Below the pieces are notes generated by a model. That model saw nothing but the letters and a program-made list of their open reading frames with translations, searched no databases and had not been told where the DNA came from. A DNA stretch of 64,000 nucleotides, taken from positions 70,365,948-70,429,947 of the forward strand of contig CM076854.1 of assembly GCA_039519185.1 (NCBI GenBank), in the 5' to 3' direction. The translations under genes and the position numbers were made by a program. Below, in pieces: positions 32,009 to 45,016 of the stretch; position 1 is the first letter of the stretch, and the number at the start of each line of letters is the position of its first letter. The DNA comes from Astragalus membranaceus (Eukaryota > Streptophyta > Magnoliopsida > Fabales > Fabaceae).

Positions 32009-32102
32009 ATTAAATCAATATGGCAGCACTATAGGAAGATAAATGGCATATTGGTTGCAAAGGGTTAACATCAGTTGCAAAAAGCGATTACAATTCAGTT
32101 TG

Positions 32103-34210
32103 TTTTTTTTGAAGGAAACATACTTCATTCAATTGATAACGAAATCATCAATACATATAACATGAAGCAGGTGAGGTTGGACATTTCCAAACCAAAGACT
32201 AGAGTCAACAACTAGAATATATAGAAACTAATACACATGAAATATGGGCATTAAAGCCATTACATTTAGACTGTTTAAGGTCCCTAAGGACATAACCAAC
32301 CCAAACACAACGACCAAACATCCAGAGTATCAGTAGCATCAGCTCCCAGGTAGAGGTGGTAATCAGTGGATGAGACTCCGCAGTCTTTGTCCCTATCCAG
32401 TTACGGATGATATCTTTGACTTGTGTTCGCTCAATTCGACTAAAATTGGTCTTAAGATTAACCCACTTATCCTGAGAAACTGCGGCAAACCGGTAGCTAG
32501 AAGGGTCCTCGGCAGAGGTTTCATTTCCAAAGGTTTTAACAATCTTCAATTACAGCAACAAAATCCACAATCGTGTGCTTAGGAAGCCAAGAGCTCTTTG
32601 GGGACTTTCAACAAACACTTGATATGCATAGTTAGGCCAAAAAAATCTAATACCCAAAACATGAAACAAATCACCCATAGAAACACCATAATACAGAGCA
32701 CAAGCCAGCAAAACAAGATAAACATGGTAAAGCCATGGTGGCTTTGGGGGTGACCGGATCGGAGTCAAACCCACAGAAAGAGAAATCAACATAGGAAAGC
32801 CGAAAATCTTTGGAGCAACAGACACTACAAGAAAATCGCGTATTACCGGCGGCTTTTTTCCGTCGGTACGTTTCTGGCGGAAATTTGGCATTTCCGGCGG
32901 ATTGTTTTAAAACATTTTTTTTAAAAAAAATCCGCCAGAAATTCAAAATCCGCGGATTTTTCTGAATTTCCGGCGATTTTTTTTTAAAAAAATAATAAAA
33001 AATTTCCAAAAATCCGCCGGAACGTTTTGAACTTCCTATAAATAAAACTTTCTCCTACACTCTTCTCATTCTCTCATTTCACTCTTTATTTCCTTCTCAC
33101 TTTCTCCTAGACTCTTCTACGTTTCTCTTTTCTTCTTCGTTCTCATTCTCACTTATTCATTCTTCTTCCTTCTCACTTCTTCTTATTTCTTCATTCTCAT
33201 ACTCTCATTCATTCTTATTCATTCTCACTTTTTCATTCTTATTCTCTCCTATATTATTTCTCCATACTCTCTTTCATTCTTTTTTTACACAACTCTCTTT
33301 CATTTTTATTCATTCTAATTTCTCTATTACTTCTCATTCTATTATATATAATTTTGTTCTCATATTCTACTTCATTTTCTATTACTTCTTAATTAATTAA
33401 ATATAAAATTCGAAAAAAATTTAAAAAATTAATTCTTAAAAAAAATTGACATTAGGGTAATGAATATTCGAAAATTTTTTATTTTTGTTTTTCTAAAAAA
33501 ATCCGCCGAAAATTCAAAAAATCCGCCGGAAATGTTCCGACGACTTTTCCGGCGGAAAAAATCTGTCGAAAATTACCGGCGGAAAAATCCACCGAAAATT
33601 CCGCCGGAAACCGTTACCTACGAGCGTTTTACCGGCGGATTTGGTGCATTTCCGACAGATTTTTTCCGCCGGAAAAACACGTTTTTCTTGTAGTGAGAAC
33701 TCACCAACCCACTATTTATCTTCGATGGAGGAGGCTCTGGCGGAGGTCGCAACGGCGCCGTCATGAGCAAGGTGGTGATCAGAGGATGGAGGAGCGTTGT
33801 CCATAGACAGAGCAAGACCGAACATGAAATGGGGGGTCTGTTTGTGGCTAGGTAGCGGTGGGGTGGCGACCGACCTGATGATGGAAGGCTCACAAAGGGT
33901 TTGGGGATGGAGTGGTGGTGGGTATGTAGTGAAGACAAATAAAAGGGGTTTGAGGGTCTGGTGATGGTAGGTTACGATGGAGGTGGAGAGATGACGATGG
34001 AGAAAAGCTTGGGTAACAATATCGAACCCCAACCGGTGGGGAGGGAAAAAACCTCCATGGGGGAGGGGAGGGGCCCACCATTGCGGAGGAGAGAGCCTCC
34101 AAAGAGGAGGGGAGAACCTCCACTAACTCTAGGGTTGGGAGGAGAAAGGACGATTCTAGAGAGAAGCAAGATCGCACACCGTTTTGTTATTCACAACCCA
34201 CAAAGGGACG
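32103..34210 (-). mobile_element. poly(A)-tailed retroposon, non-coding or unknown
   Basis: The minus-strand 3' end is a poly(A) (T run at 32103-32110). Candidate duplication ATTCAGTTTG lies at 32093-32102 and 34211-34220. Fragments of open frame (34177-33712 and, beyond the inserted mini-CACTA, 32820-32205) are Pro/Ser-rich or hydrophobic (VTPKATMALPCLSCFAGLC) without reverse transcriptase or endonuclease motifs. It could be a LINE derivative that lost its ORFs or a retroposed transcript. The parent is not recognised. Confidence 0.5.
32823..33695. mobile_element. 873-bp non-autonomous CACTA
   Basis: Termini CACTACAAGAAAA at both ends (inverted), duplication AGA (32820-32822 and 33696-33698), and subterminal CCGGCGG/CCGCCGG repeats. 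No transposase. Inserted into the retroposon. Confidence 0.93.
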
Positions 34211-34220
34211 ATTCAGTTTG

Positions 34221-34831
34221 TTTTTGCTCTAACTATACATTAGTAATTCTTCTTGCATGTACTATACATTAGTAATTCTTCTTGCATGTTGATCTTAAAG
34301 AGAATGTCGATATGGTTATTCCTCAAACAGTGGTGGTGGTTGAAGGGAACAACAAGGTTTGCAATTTTTTAAAGTCCCTTTGTGGTCTCGAGCACGCTAG
34401 TTGTAAACAGTGTGAAAATCTAACTTGCTCATTTCCCTTGGTTTTAGGCAAGCTAACGTTCATCACACCCCTTTTCCCAAAATCACATGAAACCAATTTT
34501 ATTACACTTCTCATTTTTGTTATGGTTTTAGTTTTCAAGAAATTGACACCATCAAATATTTCTTGCTTGAGGACTAGCACATTTCACTTCCTCATCAATC
34601 TATTATTTACAACAACAATCAAAGAGATTTGCACATCGTCGTGAAAAGATCAATAATGGATTAAAGCAAATTCTACATGTTCATGGTCAAGCTGTAGATA
34701 TCTTTACTAAGGGATTGCATCCAACTCTTTTTCAGAAGCTCGTGTACAAGTTGAGGTATGGTAATAAACTACAAATGCCAACTCATCTAGATGGTTATGC
34801 CAGCTCAGCTACATTGTTGTCAAACAATTAG
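34221..34831 (+). pseudogene. copia pol remnant, internally deleted
   Basis: The first part is RT: a damaged LDISN..LH-DLKENV-MVIPQ followed by NKVCNFLKSLCGLEHAS, equivalent to the KSLYGLKQAS motif. The second (about 34621-34831) is the RNase H end and pol C-terminus: LHVHGQAVDIFTKGLHPTLF, KLRYGNKLQM and a stop at 34829-34831. The YVDD motif and most of RNase H between them are gone. A 27-bp repeat (ACTATACATTAGTAATTCTT and following bases, at about 34232 and 34259) breaks the first motif. Confidence 0.8.
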
Positions 34832-35014
34832 AACTATTAATAGACGGTTCGAGTTAGTTCTATTTAAGTTCTTTTTGTAATCTAGTTGTATCTTTCCACT
34901 TTTGATGTAATGTACTCTAGATAGTATAAATACACTTGCATCATCCTTAGTTCAGTTATGAGAATTGATCATTCTTCTTTCTTTACGCTTTTGCTTTCAA
35001 TTTGTGGTAAACGC
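34832..35014 (+). repeat. partial LTR of the plus-strand copia remnant
   Basis: Directly follows the pol stop. Contains a TATA box (TATAAATA, 34925-34932) and the typical TTCTTTCTTTACGCTTTTGC end region. It is cut at 35015 by the LTR of the next copia element. Confidence 0.65.
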
Positions 35015-35185
35015 TGTTATGGTGAAAACCAAAATGATTCATTACTTTCATTGATCAACATCAAAGGCTCTTAAAGAGTCATTAATTTTAACACCTTTAA
35101 ATGCCTAAAGCAATTGTAACAAAAAGAGTCTAACAACTACTTGGTAGCTAACTAACAACTGACATTTATTAATACAATCCTAACA
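35015..35185 (-). repeat. short 3' LTR of the old minus-strand copia
   Basis: Plus-strand TGTTATGGTG to ATCCTAACA (171 bp). A minus-strand polypurine tract GGTTTTAGAGAGGGAT adjoins it at 35186-35201, which sets orientation and inner edge. Confidence 0.7.
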
Positions 35186-36152
35186 ATCCCTCTCTAAAAC
35201 CAATTGCATTTAGAACAGTAGCAATTAGTTTATTACACGCATTTGACACATTCCAAGTTGATTGCTCCGCTTCAAAAAAATTTCCACACTCAGTGGCTTG
35301 GTGAACAAGTCTGCAATTTGCTCCTTTGTTCCACAGTGATTCATAGCAATGGTACCTGCATTGACCAGCTCTCTAAGATAGTGATATCTGACATCAATGT
35401 GTTTGTTTCGACCGTGAAGGACAGGATTCTTAGATAGCTTGATTGTTGAATTGTCATCAGACATAATAGTGATGCAATAATCCTCATGTGTTTGTCCAAC
35501 TTCCTTGAGAATCTTCTTCATCGGAACAACTTGACAAGCAGTAGCTCCTACTGCAACAAACACTGCTTCAAATGTGACTATAGATTGCTTCTTTGATGAT
35601 CAAGCATCAATTCCACAGCTCAACAGAAAGACATAGCCAGATGTGCTCTTCATATCCTCTACATCACCTACATAGTCTCTATCTATGTACCCTATCAAAT
35701 CTATACACCCTCCCTTCTTCTAAATAATCCCAAGATTTGTGGTTCCCTGAAAATATCTTAAAATTCTTTTGGAAGCTATCCAACGCATTTGAGCGGGATT
35801 ACTCATATATATGTTGATAAGGCTCACAACATACATCATATTAGGCCTGGTGGCAGTCAAGTTTTTTTGAAACTAGTGTTGTCTACTTTTTCTCCTAGAT
35901 CATCTCTACCAAGCTTACAACTAGGAACTATGGGAACTTTCACATAGTTCCAATCCATCATATTAAATCTCTTCAAAATCTCCACTGCATATTTCCTCTG
36001 ACTTATGCAGACACCTTCATCAAGTTGAATGACTTCAATCCCAAGGAAATACTTTATTTTACCTAGATCTATTATGGAGAACTCCTACTTCATTGAATCT
36101 TTAAACTCATTCATCATATTTTGATCATTCCCGGTATACATTAGGTCATTAA
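35186..36152 (-). pseudogene. old copia pol: C-terminal RT and RNase H
   Basis: From right to left: RT (LMYTGNDQNMMNEFK near 36130, LGKIKYFLGIEVIQLDEGV, ILKRFNMMDWNYVKVP), then RNase H with DDNSTIKLSKNPVLHGR, KHIDVRYHYLRELV and KEQIADLFTKPLS, ending at 35225. Frameshifts and stops lie in 35570-36100. The N-terminal half of the same element continues at 63339 on the far side of the 27 kb copia 2 insertion complex. Confidence 0.85.
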
Positions 36153-36472
36153 TGTTGGAATATCACACTCGAATATACACAAGAGAAACAGAGGTCGAAA
36201 GAAGAGAGAGATTGCCGAAGGAAAGGAGAGTGTGTCGAAGTATCCAAGAACAGTTTTTTTGAGAGTGAATGCAAGGATAGGAACCTCTTTCTCATTCAAT
36301 TCATTATTGACTTGGTACAATGTGTATTTATAACACTTGGGCAAAGCTAAAACAGAATTTTACCATTGCCTAATTACAGTTAAATGGATTTTAACCAATC
36401 ACTTAAAAACTATTACACAAAAAGTCTTCTTAATTGCTAATAGGTCCTACACAAGTTTGTAATTACACCACA
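36153..36472 (-). repeat. 3' LTR of copia 2
   Basis: TGTTGGAATATC to TTACACCACA, 320 bp, with a minus-strand purine-rich tract AAGGAAGAGTAT next to it. Confidence 0.9.
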
Positions 36473-36482
36473 ATACTCTTCC

Positions 36483-36716
36483 TTAATTCAAACTTGCAAG
36501 GCTTAGCATTCCTATCTTGCTCCTCATAGCTTCGAGCTTGCTGGTCTTCAAACCCTTTGTTAGCATGTCTGCTAACTGATCTTCTGTACTGCAGTTCTCC
36601 ACTGCTAGTTTCCCTTTGGTCACTTGATCAATCTCTTAGAAAATGATACTTTATCTCTATATGTTTGCTCCTTCCATGAGCAATTGGATGCTTTGCTAAA
36701 TCAATAGTTGACTTGT
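36483..36716 (-). pseudogene. copia 2 pol C-terminus (RNase H end)
   Basis: Reads KSTIDLAKHPIAHGRSKHIE, then YHFLRD, a stop (TAA/TAG-type break near 36638), KGKLAVENCSTEDQLADMLT and GMLSLASLN, ending at 36483. Continuation of 57948-57971 across CACTA 2. Confidence 0.85.
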
Positions 36717-36771
36717 CACTAGTAGAAAAACAACCTTTAGCGTAGGCCAAAAGCCCACGCTAAAAGACCAG

Positions 36772-39700
36772 TGTAGCGACCGAAGAATCCGGAGGAGGGA
36801 TCCTTCGTTGCTTTTGAACAATGGAGCCGCCATCAATATTTATTTTTAGGAAAACATTGAAAAAACCTTTGCTTTGGGTTCGGGGGTCGATTAAGTGCGG
36901 GGAAGGTATTAGCACCCCGCAACATCCTAAAAAGGTTACCTTTTAATTTAATGTGTAGAGAAATTAGTTTAAAGAAAACATTTTAATTTACCCTTTTTGT
37001 TATTTGCAAAAAAAACGGAAAGGAAGACTTAATAAAAATTTTAGTTTTTTGCGCTTGACAGGAGTGGGCCCCCGCTCCTACGTATCTCCGGGTGCGATGG
37101 AGAAATCAAAGCTACGTAGTTCTCGGGTAGAAAATATTTGTGTGTTGGTATTTTTTATTTTTTTGAAAAGTTTGGGAAAACTAGAGGCCGTTCATGGTGA
37201 CCAAACAGATAAATCCAGAGTGGTCGTCATTAATGGCTTATTCGGAAAAGAAGGTATTTATAGCGTTCAAACAAGCGAGGCCCAGAGTGACCGCTATAGA
37301 CAACCGGTTTGTGATTGAGCGTTTGTACGTTTGAAAACGTGCTTACCGGGAAGCGCGATAAAAAAGGAGTCGAAATTATGTTTGTACTTTATTAACTAAA
37401 AAAAAAGAAGTTTAGGCGGATGTTTGCGATGATCAAACGAGTAACCTCAGAGTGATCACCGCTACTAATCCGCTGTGAAAAAAGGAAGGTTAGTCCTAAC
37501 GGTCAAACAAGCAAGGCTCAGAGTGACCACTAGTAACAACCTATTTTTTTTTACGCGAATTTGATTATTCGAAAGAAAGAAAAAAGAACGGTTCGGAAGC
37601 ATCACGTTGTGAATAAAAGCGGAATAGGTGATAAAAGGGGGGGTGCAAATAATAAAGGAGTTGTATTAAAAAAGGAGGTGTGAAAAGCGTTTTGACGCTA
37701 GAAACAGCCGTTGAAGGTGCGAGTAGCGTTTTGACGCTAAAAAACGGTTGATTGATTTCTTTTTTTTTTATTCTACTCTAGAACACGTGATTCTTGAAGC
37801 ACTTTTTTTTTCTTAAAAAATAGAACCTAGACTAAACAAGCCTGGTGTTTTGAAAACGGATTATGGAGAAAAATTCTTTTGTTTTTTTGTTGTCATAATT
37901 ATTATTTAATAAAAGGGGGCCTTTTTACTTTTTTTTTTGAAAAAAAGATTTTTGTTATTATATTTTTTTTAGAAAAGGGTAGTGACATTAGTAACCATTT
38001 CCTTTAAGAAAATATTTTTTATATTTTTTTTTAGGTTTTTTTTAATCCGAAAATTAGTAACCATTTTTTTAAAAAAACAACATTTTTTTATCACTTTTTT
38101 TAATCCGAAAATTAGTAACAATTTTTTAAAAAAACAACATTTTTTTTATCACTTTTTTTAATCCGAAAATTGCAACATCAAAAACATCAATAATAACAGC
38201 AACATATATATCTATAAAAACAGCAGCTAAACTAAAAAAAAAGCAATAATATGTTCAAGGAAAAAAGGCAACCAATATTTATAAAAACAGTAACTAATAT
38301 TTATAAAAAGTCAATAACTAATATTTATAAAAAACAGCAACTAATATAAAAAAACATGACAACAACAAAAATAAAAACAGCAACTAATATTTTTTTTAAA
38401 AAAACGTGAACAACAATAATAGAAAAAATAAAAAAACGGTATGACAGTAACATAAAAATGTGTCTAAAGTATTTACAGCAACTAAAATAACTAAATAAAA
38501 AAAGGCAATAATAATATATAAAACGTTACAGCAAAATAAATAGAAAGAAACAACAATAATATGCTAAAAAAAAATTTACATTACAATACCTTGGGCAAAA
38601 AAAACGAGATCTGGTAATGTTGAATAACAAAGTTTTCTTCTTCAGATTTCTCAATACAATAGAAATTTTTTTTAAACTAAGAAAACAAAATCTAGGAAGT
38701 AGAAAAAACAGAAAAAAAGGGGAAGAACCTAAAACAAGAAAAGTGAACAAGCCTCCTCTTCTTCGAAATCATGGCCTCCATTTATACTAAGGGTGGTGTC
38801 TCTGTCTTCTTTTTTTCTGAAAAGCTCCATACCTTGCACAGTAGTTTTTTCTTTTTCTGACTTGAGGAAGAACTTGACATGATAGAGTTGGTGAAGGTTT
38901 GAGAGAGGAGAGGTTTATGATGTTTTTTTCTTTTGTCAGAGAGAGAGGGGTATGCGTGGGGATGGAGTGTGTGAGTGAAAAGAAAAATTTTGAGTGTGAG
39001 AGGAGAGAAAGAGGGAGAGGTCCGTGAGATGAGAGAGAGAAAGATGGAGTGTGTGAGTGTTGTGTGATGAGTGGATGAATGAGGGAGTGGGAAAGAGAGA
39101 AAGAGGGAGCGTGAGAGATGGGGAAAGAGAGAGAGAAAAAAAATAAAATAAAATGTGGGTGTGAGAGAGGGGGTAGAGCCGTAGGAATGGGAGAGAGAGA
39201 AAGAGAGGGAAGTAAGATGAGTGTGTGAGAGAGAGAGTGGGAATCCGTGAGGGGAGAGAGGAGAGAGGTTGAGTGTATTGGGAAAGAAATATGGGGAAGA
39301 GGGAAGTGTGTGGGAAAAGGAAAGAAGAAAAAAAAACAAGTTTCAAGGCATGGAAAGTGGGGAGTGAATTTGGTCACAATTTAGGGCTAGGGGGGAATGG
39401 TTAAAAAAAGAAAAAATTATTTTTTATTTTTTTTAAAAAAGGGTGGCCGAATTTTGAGTGAGTGAGGGGGAAAAAAATTAGGGTTTTGGTGGGAATTGGG
39501 TTATGGGTTGTGGGTTGTGGGTTAGGTTTTTTTTTTTGTTGGGGTTGGGCCATGCGAATTGGCTAGGTTTTTTTTTTGTTGGGTTGGGTTTTTGAATTGG
39601 CTAGGTTTTTTTTTTGTTGGGTTGGGTTTTTTGATGGCCCAATCCATGACAGCACCTTATTATTTTTTAATAGACCCCCACTTCCTTCTTTGCTTATTTT

Positions 39701-39846
39701 TATTTCTTCACTTCTAATAAAATATTTTTTTGATGATTAAAACTCATAGCAATAAAAACAAGAAAATAATACATGACATAAAAAAGATTATTATTTTTAA
39801 TGAATAAAATCTCTCAATTATGATCGGACAAAATTAGGGTATTACA
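36772..39846 (-). repeat. 3' LTR of Ogre (3,075 bp)
   Basis: Plus-strand TGTAGCGACCGAAG to GGGTATTACA. Adjacent minus-strand PPT is AAAGAGGGGCAGC (39847-39859). The region 38930-39340 is a GA-rich low-complexity tract that gives long but meaningless Ser/Leu/His-rich open frames. No other coding content. Confidence 0.93.
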
Positions 39847-41330
39847 GCTGCCCCTCTTTATTTATATTTTGCTAGGAAATCGGAGGGGTTCCGAGTTTCT
39901 CGAGGAAAATAGAAATAAAGATAACAAGACGCTAATTTTGTCCAGACTGAGACTTTTGGTTTTTTTTTTTTTTGAAAATTATGAAAGCAGGGTTGATTTA
40001 GACAGAAAGTGAATAGGGATTGCTGGGGATCTGAAGGATCGCTGGGGATCTGAAGGAGCACTGGGGCTCTGAAGGGACCGCTGGGGAACTGAAGGTCTAG
40101 CTCAAAGTCAATGCTTGGCGCATCGACCTGAGTTCGACTGAGGGACCGTCGGGGTCTGAGGGGCATGCCTAAGCCTGAAGGACCAATGGGTCTGAAGGAG
40201 CGCTTCTAGCTATGGTACTAGAGATACGGTCTGGGGGTGGCCTTTTTCGAGCGGCCATTAGGGTTAATCAGGTCCGGAACTGATATAACCACGAAGGACG
40301 TGCACTGTGTTTTTTTTTAGGCGGACACAGCTAGTCTGAAGGGCCTGGGGCCGGATGATCCGTCGGTTGCTCGATTAACGCGACGTGCGATCTGGATTGA
40401 AGGACCATTGTTGGTCTGGAGGAGCGCCTGGGCTCTGAAGGACCGCTGGGGGTCTGAAGAATTGGTGCTAACGACACCAAATAAAATTATCTTAACAGAC
40501 ACTTGCAATGAATGATGCATGTGTGCATGTAGTTAAGTAATTGATGACATGATGGATGAAATGTGGAATGATTTTGTTTTTTGGCTTTTGTTCTTGGCCC
40601 CTTTTTTTTTCTTTTTTTTTTTTTCATTTTCTTTTCTTGCTCTTTTGCTCTTTTTGCTCTTTAGCTCTTTATTGACTTTGCTGGCATCATCAGACTCGCA
40701 TGACTCTTGACGTGGGATACGAGGGTTGCCTCAAGCAGTGGTGCCAAAGTGCGGGTTATTTAAGATTTGCTGAAGTGATTATGCGTTTGTCCTTTTTGCA
40801 ACTTTATGAGAGATCATCTCCTTTTTTTTTTTGTGATTTTTAGAAACTTCGCAATGAATATAATGCTTGTGATCATGCACATGTTTCACAATTCAGTATT
40901 GTTTACCGTGAACGTTATTTTTGCGATAATAGGGAGATAAGAGAATAAAGGAAGTGTTTAATATTCAAATGAAAACAAATGCGCAGAAAATCGCACTGTC
41001 TGAAAATTACAGTAGGAGTTTAAACTACAAAAAGAAAGAGAAGAAAAAGATACAAGGAAAGCAGATCTTTTGATTGTTTGTGTCTTTGAAGTAATAACGC
41101 TAATCGCCCATTAACACAACTTTGAGCCTTCATCGTCCAACTTTTGGAGTTTGTTGATTGCCTTTATAGCTTAAAGTCCAACTTCTGACCCTAATTTTTG
41201 CCTGGACCGCTCTTTAGAGTTTTCAGTCCACCGGGTCGCTCTAGCTTTTGCCTAGGTCGCCCTTTCGGGTTTTCGACCTAGCGAGCTTATTTTTGCTTGG
41301 CTCATCTTTCTCTTTTTTCCATATATTTCT
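39847..41330 (-). other. Ogre 3' untranslated region
   Basis: 1.5 kb between the pol stop and 3' LTR with no domain. It holds a degenerate tandem array (40018-40460) and T/C-rich tracts near 40590-40680. Confidence 0.8.
40018..40460. repeat. degenerate short tandem repeats in Ogre 3' UTR
   Basis: Repeated phrase (G)CTGGGG(A/G)TCTGAAGGA(T/C/G)C and variants: a dense run at 40018-40100 with 19-24-bp period, then scattered copies at 40140-40200 and 40400-40460. Confidence 0.8.
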
Positions 41331-44300
41331 TTAGGCATAGTACTTCTTGACTGCGTCCGAGTTCACTGGGAGTGGGAGGTCTCCACCGTCCATTTTTGTG
41401 AGAATCAATGCTCCTCCAGAGAATGCCTTCTTTACCACATAGGGTCCTTCATAGTTAGGGGTCCATTTTCCACGGGAATCCTTTTGGATAGGCAACATCT
41501 TCTTGAGCACGAGGTCTCCTTCTTGAAACTGGCGGGGGCGCACTTTTTTATCATAAGCCCTTTTCATTCTTTGTTGGTACAACTGCCCATGACACAGAGC
41601 AACTACCCTCTTTTCTTCTATGAGGTTCAACTGATCCAGACGAGCTTGAACCCATTCTGCTTCCTCCAATTTTGTTTCCACTAGCACTCGCAGGGAGGGT
41701 ATTTCCACCTCGATGGGAAGAACTGCTTCCATCCCATATACTAGTGAGAATGGTGTTGCCCCTGTTGACGTGCGGATAGAGGTCCGATACCCGTGCAAAG
41801 CGAAGGGCAACATTTCATGCCAGTCCTTGAAGGTCACTAGCATCTTTTGCACGATCTTCTTTATGTTCTTATTTGCTGCCTCAACTGCCCCATTCATCTT
41901 TGGACGGTATGGGGAGGAATTATGATGCTGGATTTTGAAGTCGTCACACAACTCTTTCATCATCTTATTGTTCAGGTTTGTCCCATTGTCCGTGATGATT
42001 TTATTTGGAAGACCGTAGCGGCAAATTAAATCTCTCTTTATGAACCTGACAACCACTGACTTTGTTACACTGGCGTAAGAAGCGGCCTCGACCCATTTGG
42101 TGAAATAATCAATAGCGACAAGAATGAAACGATGTCCGTTTGATGCCTTGGGTTCGATGGGACCGATGACATCCATTCCCCACATTGAGAATGGCCATGG
42201 TGCTGTTAGGACATTCAGAGAGGCAGGTGGTACATGGATATTGTCGGCATAGATTTGACATTTGTGGCATTTTCTGACGTAGTTGAAGCAGTCAGTCTCC
42301 ATTGACAACCAGTAGTAGCCAGCCCTTAGGATTTTCCTTGCCATGGTGTGCCCATTAGAATGGGTGCCGAACGAGCCCTCATGGACATCTTTCATAATTC
42401 TTTCTGCTTCTTCTTCTGCTACACATCTGAGGAGGACCATATCGTGATTTCTCTTGTAAAGCACTTCCCCATTTAAGAAGAAACCCATTGACAGCCTCCT
42501 AAGTGTCCTCTTATCATTCTCGGTGGAACCAGGAGGATATTCTCTGTTTGTGATATAGTGCTTGATATCGTAATACCAAGATTTACTGTCAGGCTCTTCT
42601 TCGATTGCCACACAATGATGTGCCGGTAAGTCTCGATGTTGGATTCGGATGAATGTCAGACTCTTGTCGTTATTGATATTGAACATTGATGACAAAGTCG
42701 CCAAAGCATCGGCCAACTGATTTTCTTCGCGAGGGAGATGATGGAAAGTGATCTCTTCAAATTGTTCAACCATCTTTTGGATGTGATCATGATAAGGAAT
42801 TAATTTGGAATCCCTGGTTTCCCAGTCACCTTTTGTCTGATGGATGACTAAAGCTGAGTCCCCATATACATCGAGTCTTTTGACTTTCCATTCAAGGGCT
42901 GCTTTGATGCCTAGGATGCACGCTTCGTATTCTGCAATATTGTTGGTGCAGTAGAAACTCAGTCTAGCGGTAAACGGTACGAAGCGGTTATCAGGAGAGA
43001 TCAGTACAGCACCGACCCCGTGCCCGTATAAATTAGAAGCGCCATCGAATAACATTCTCCACCTTTCGTTGTCCGGAGGATTCCCTTCTACGAATAGAGC
43101 CATTATATCTTCGTCTGGGAAATCGTACTGCATTGATTGGTAATCTTCGATGGGCTGGTGTGCCAAGTACTCAGGCAATGCACTACCCTTGATTGCTTTT
43201 TGGGTGACATATAAAAGGTCGTATTCAGATAGTAGCATTTGCCAGCGAGCGATCCTCCCTGTGAGTGCGGGTTTTTCAAAAACATACTTGACTGGGTCCA
43301 TTTTAGATACCAACCAAGTAGTGTGGCTCAGCATATACTGCCTCAAACGACGTGCAGCCCAGGCCAGAGCACAACACGTTCTTTCCAACAATGAGTATCT
43401 TGTCTCGCACTCGGTGAATTTCTTGCTTAGATAGTAGATTGCATGTTCCTTCTTTCCGGATTCATCATGTTGCCCCAGTACACAACCCATTGATTTGTCT
43501 AGCACTGTTAGATACAGGATGAGAGGTCTACCCTGCACAGGCGGCATCAGAATCGATGGATTTTGGAGGTACCTCTTGATCTTTTCAAAGGCTTCTTGGC
43601 AATTATCATTCCACTTTGTTTCTTGGTTTTTGCACAAAAGCTTGAAGATAGGCTCGCATGTAGATGTTAGCTGCGATATGAACCTAGAGATGTAGTTCAA
43701 TCTTCCCAGGAAACCACGAACTTCTTTTTCAGTACTCGGTGCCGGCATTTCTAGTATTGCTCGCACTTTGGCTGGATCTACTTCTATTCCCCTCTGACTG
43801 ACTATGAAACCCAACAGCTTTCCCGATCTTACACCGAAAGAGCATTTGGCAGGGTTTAATCTGAGTTTGAACTTCCTGAGACGTTCGAAGAGTTTTTGCA
43901 GATTGACGATATGCTCTTCTTCAGTCTTGGATTTTGCAATCATGTCATCCACGTAAACCTCTATTTCCTTATGCATCATATCATGGAACAATGCGACCAT
44001 TGCCCTTTGGTACGTTGCACCAGCATTCTTCAGTCCGAATGGCATTACTTTGTAACAGAAGGTTCCCCAGAGAGTGATGAAGGTGGTTTTCTCCATGTCT
44101 TCGGGGGCCATCTTAATTTGGTTGTATCCGGAATATCCATCCATGAAGGAGAACAGAGAGTGTTGTGCTGTGCTATCCACCAGGACATCGATGTGAGGCA
44201 AAGGGAAGTCATCTTTGGGACTAGCTCTGTTCAGATCTCGATAATCAACACACATCCGAACCTTCCCGTCTTTCTTTGGGACTGGTACAATATTGGCTAC

Positions 44301-44781
44301 CCATTGAGGGTATTTTGCTACTGCTAAAAACCCAGCATCGAACTGCTTCTTAACCTCATCTCGGATTTTCAATGACATCTCTGGTTTCATCCTTCTTAAC
44401 TTTTGTTTTACCGGCGGGCATTCTGGTTTTACTGGTAACTTGTGTTCGACTATGTTGGGGTCCAGTCCGGGCATGTCTTGGTATGTCCATGCGAAGACGT
44501 CAACATAGTCAAACAACAACTTAACCAATTTCTCTCGCTCGCTGTCTTTCAATGTGGTGCCAATGTTAACTTCTTTTTTGTCTTCTTCCGTGCCTAAGTT
44601 GATCGTTTCAGTTGATTCCTCGTGGGGTTCGATTATTTTTTCCTCTTGTTCCATCATTCTCATTAACTCTGGAGGGGTTTCCCAATTATCCTCAACATCT
44701 TCCTCAGTTTGATTGATGGGGTGATCAAAGTTACAATATGGATTATTGGCGTTGTTATTTTCAAAGACATTTTTTTCGGAT
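41331..44781 (-). CDS. pol: Ogre pol exon: RT, two RNase H domains, integrase
   Basis: Open from the splice acceptor GCAG (44782) through a 1,110-codon ATG frame (44663-41331). RT: KDGKVRMCVDYRDLN (131-145), FMDGYSGYNQI (173-183) and the catalytic YVDD (237-240), then LGRLNYISRFI. RT-linked RNase H and a second plant-type RNase H (LFDGASNLYGHGVGAV, NNIAEYEACILG) follow. Integrase: zinc site HEGSFGTHSNGH with CHKCQ; the core has MDVIGPI, ITDNGTNL and GAVEAANK with exactly 35 residues between the last Asp and Glu. No stop or missing catalytic residue seen, so the product looks functional. Confidence 0.95.
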
Positions 44782-45016
44782 CTGCATTAGCGTAAATTAA
44801 CGGAATAAAAACGAAAGAAAGAAAATAAGAAGCGAATGTAACAAGAAAAGAAAAACGAGAGTTTATTGGGAACTGAAATAACGTTGCATTGATATTAATA
44901 CTGAAAGGAAAACATGCGTGCCCGAATGAAATATCCTAAGGCCTTGGGCAGAGCCAGAGGATTACATTATAGAAACATTACTTTGAACTAAAAACCACAG
45001 GAAAATCAATGATCTC
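44782..45016 (-). other. Ogre intron between protease and RT
   Basis: After the gag-pro stop the minus strand is non-coding and T-rich, ending TTTACGCTAATGCAG; beyond it the pol frame opens in the typical acidic lead-in (NFDHPINQTEED). Ogre elements are known to carry a spliced intron at this point. The donor lies near or before the gag-pro stop and I did not fix it. Confidence 0.75.

Noticed and set aside
38782..39377. Overlapping minus-strand open frames of 136-196 codons rich in Ser, Leu, His and Phe, repeated at 53087-53735
   Set aside because: They come from a GA-rich low-complexity tract in the Ogre LTR, occur in all three frames and in both LTRs, and have no domain.
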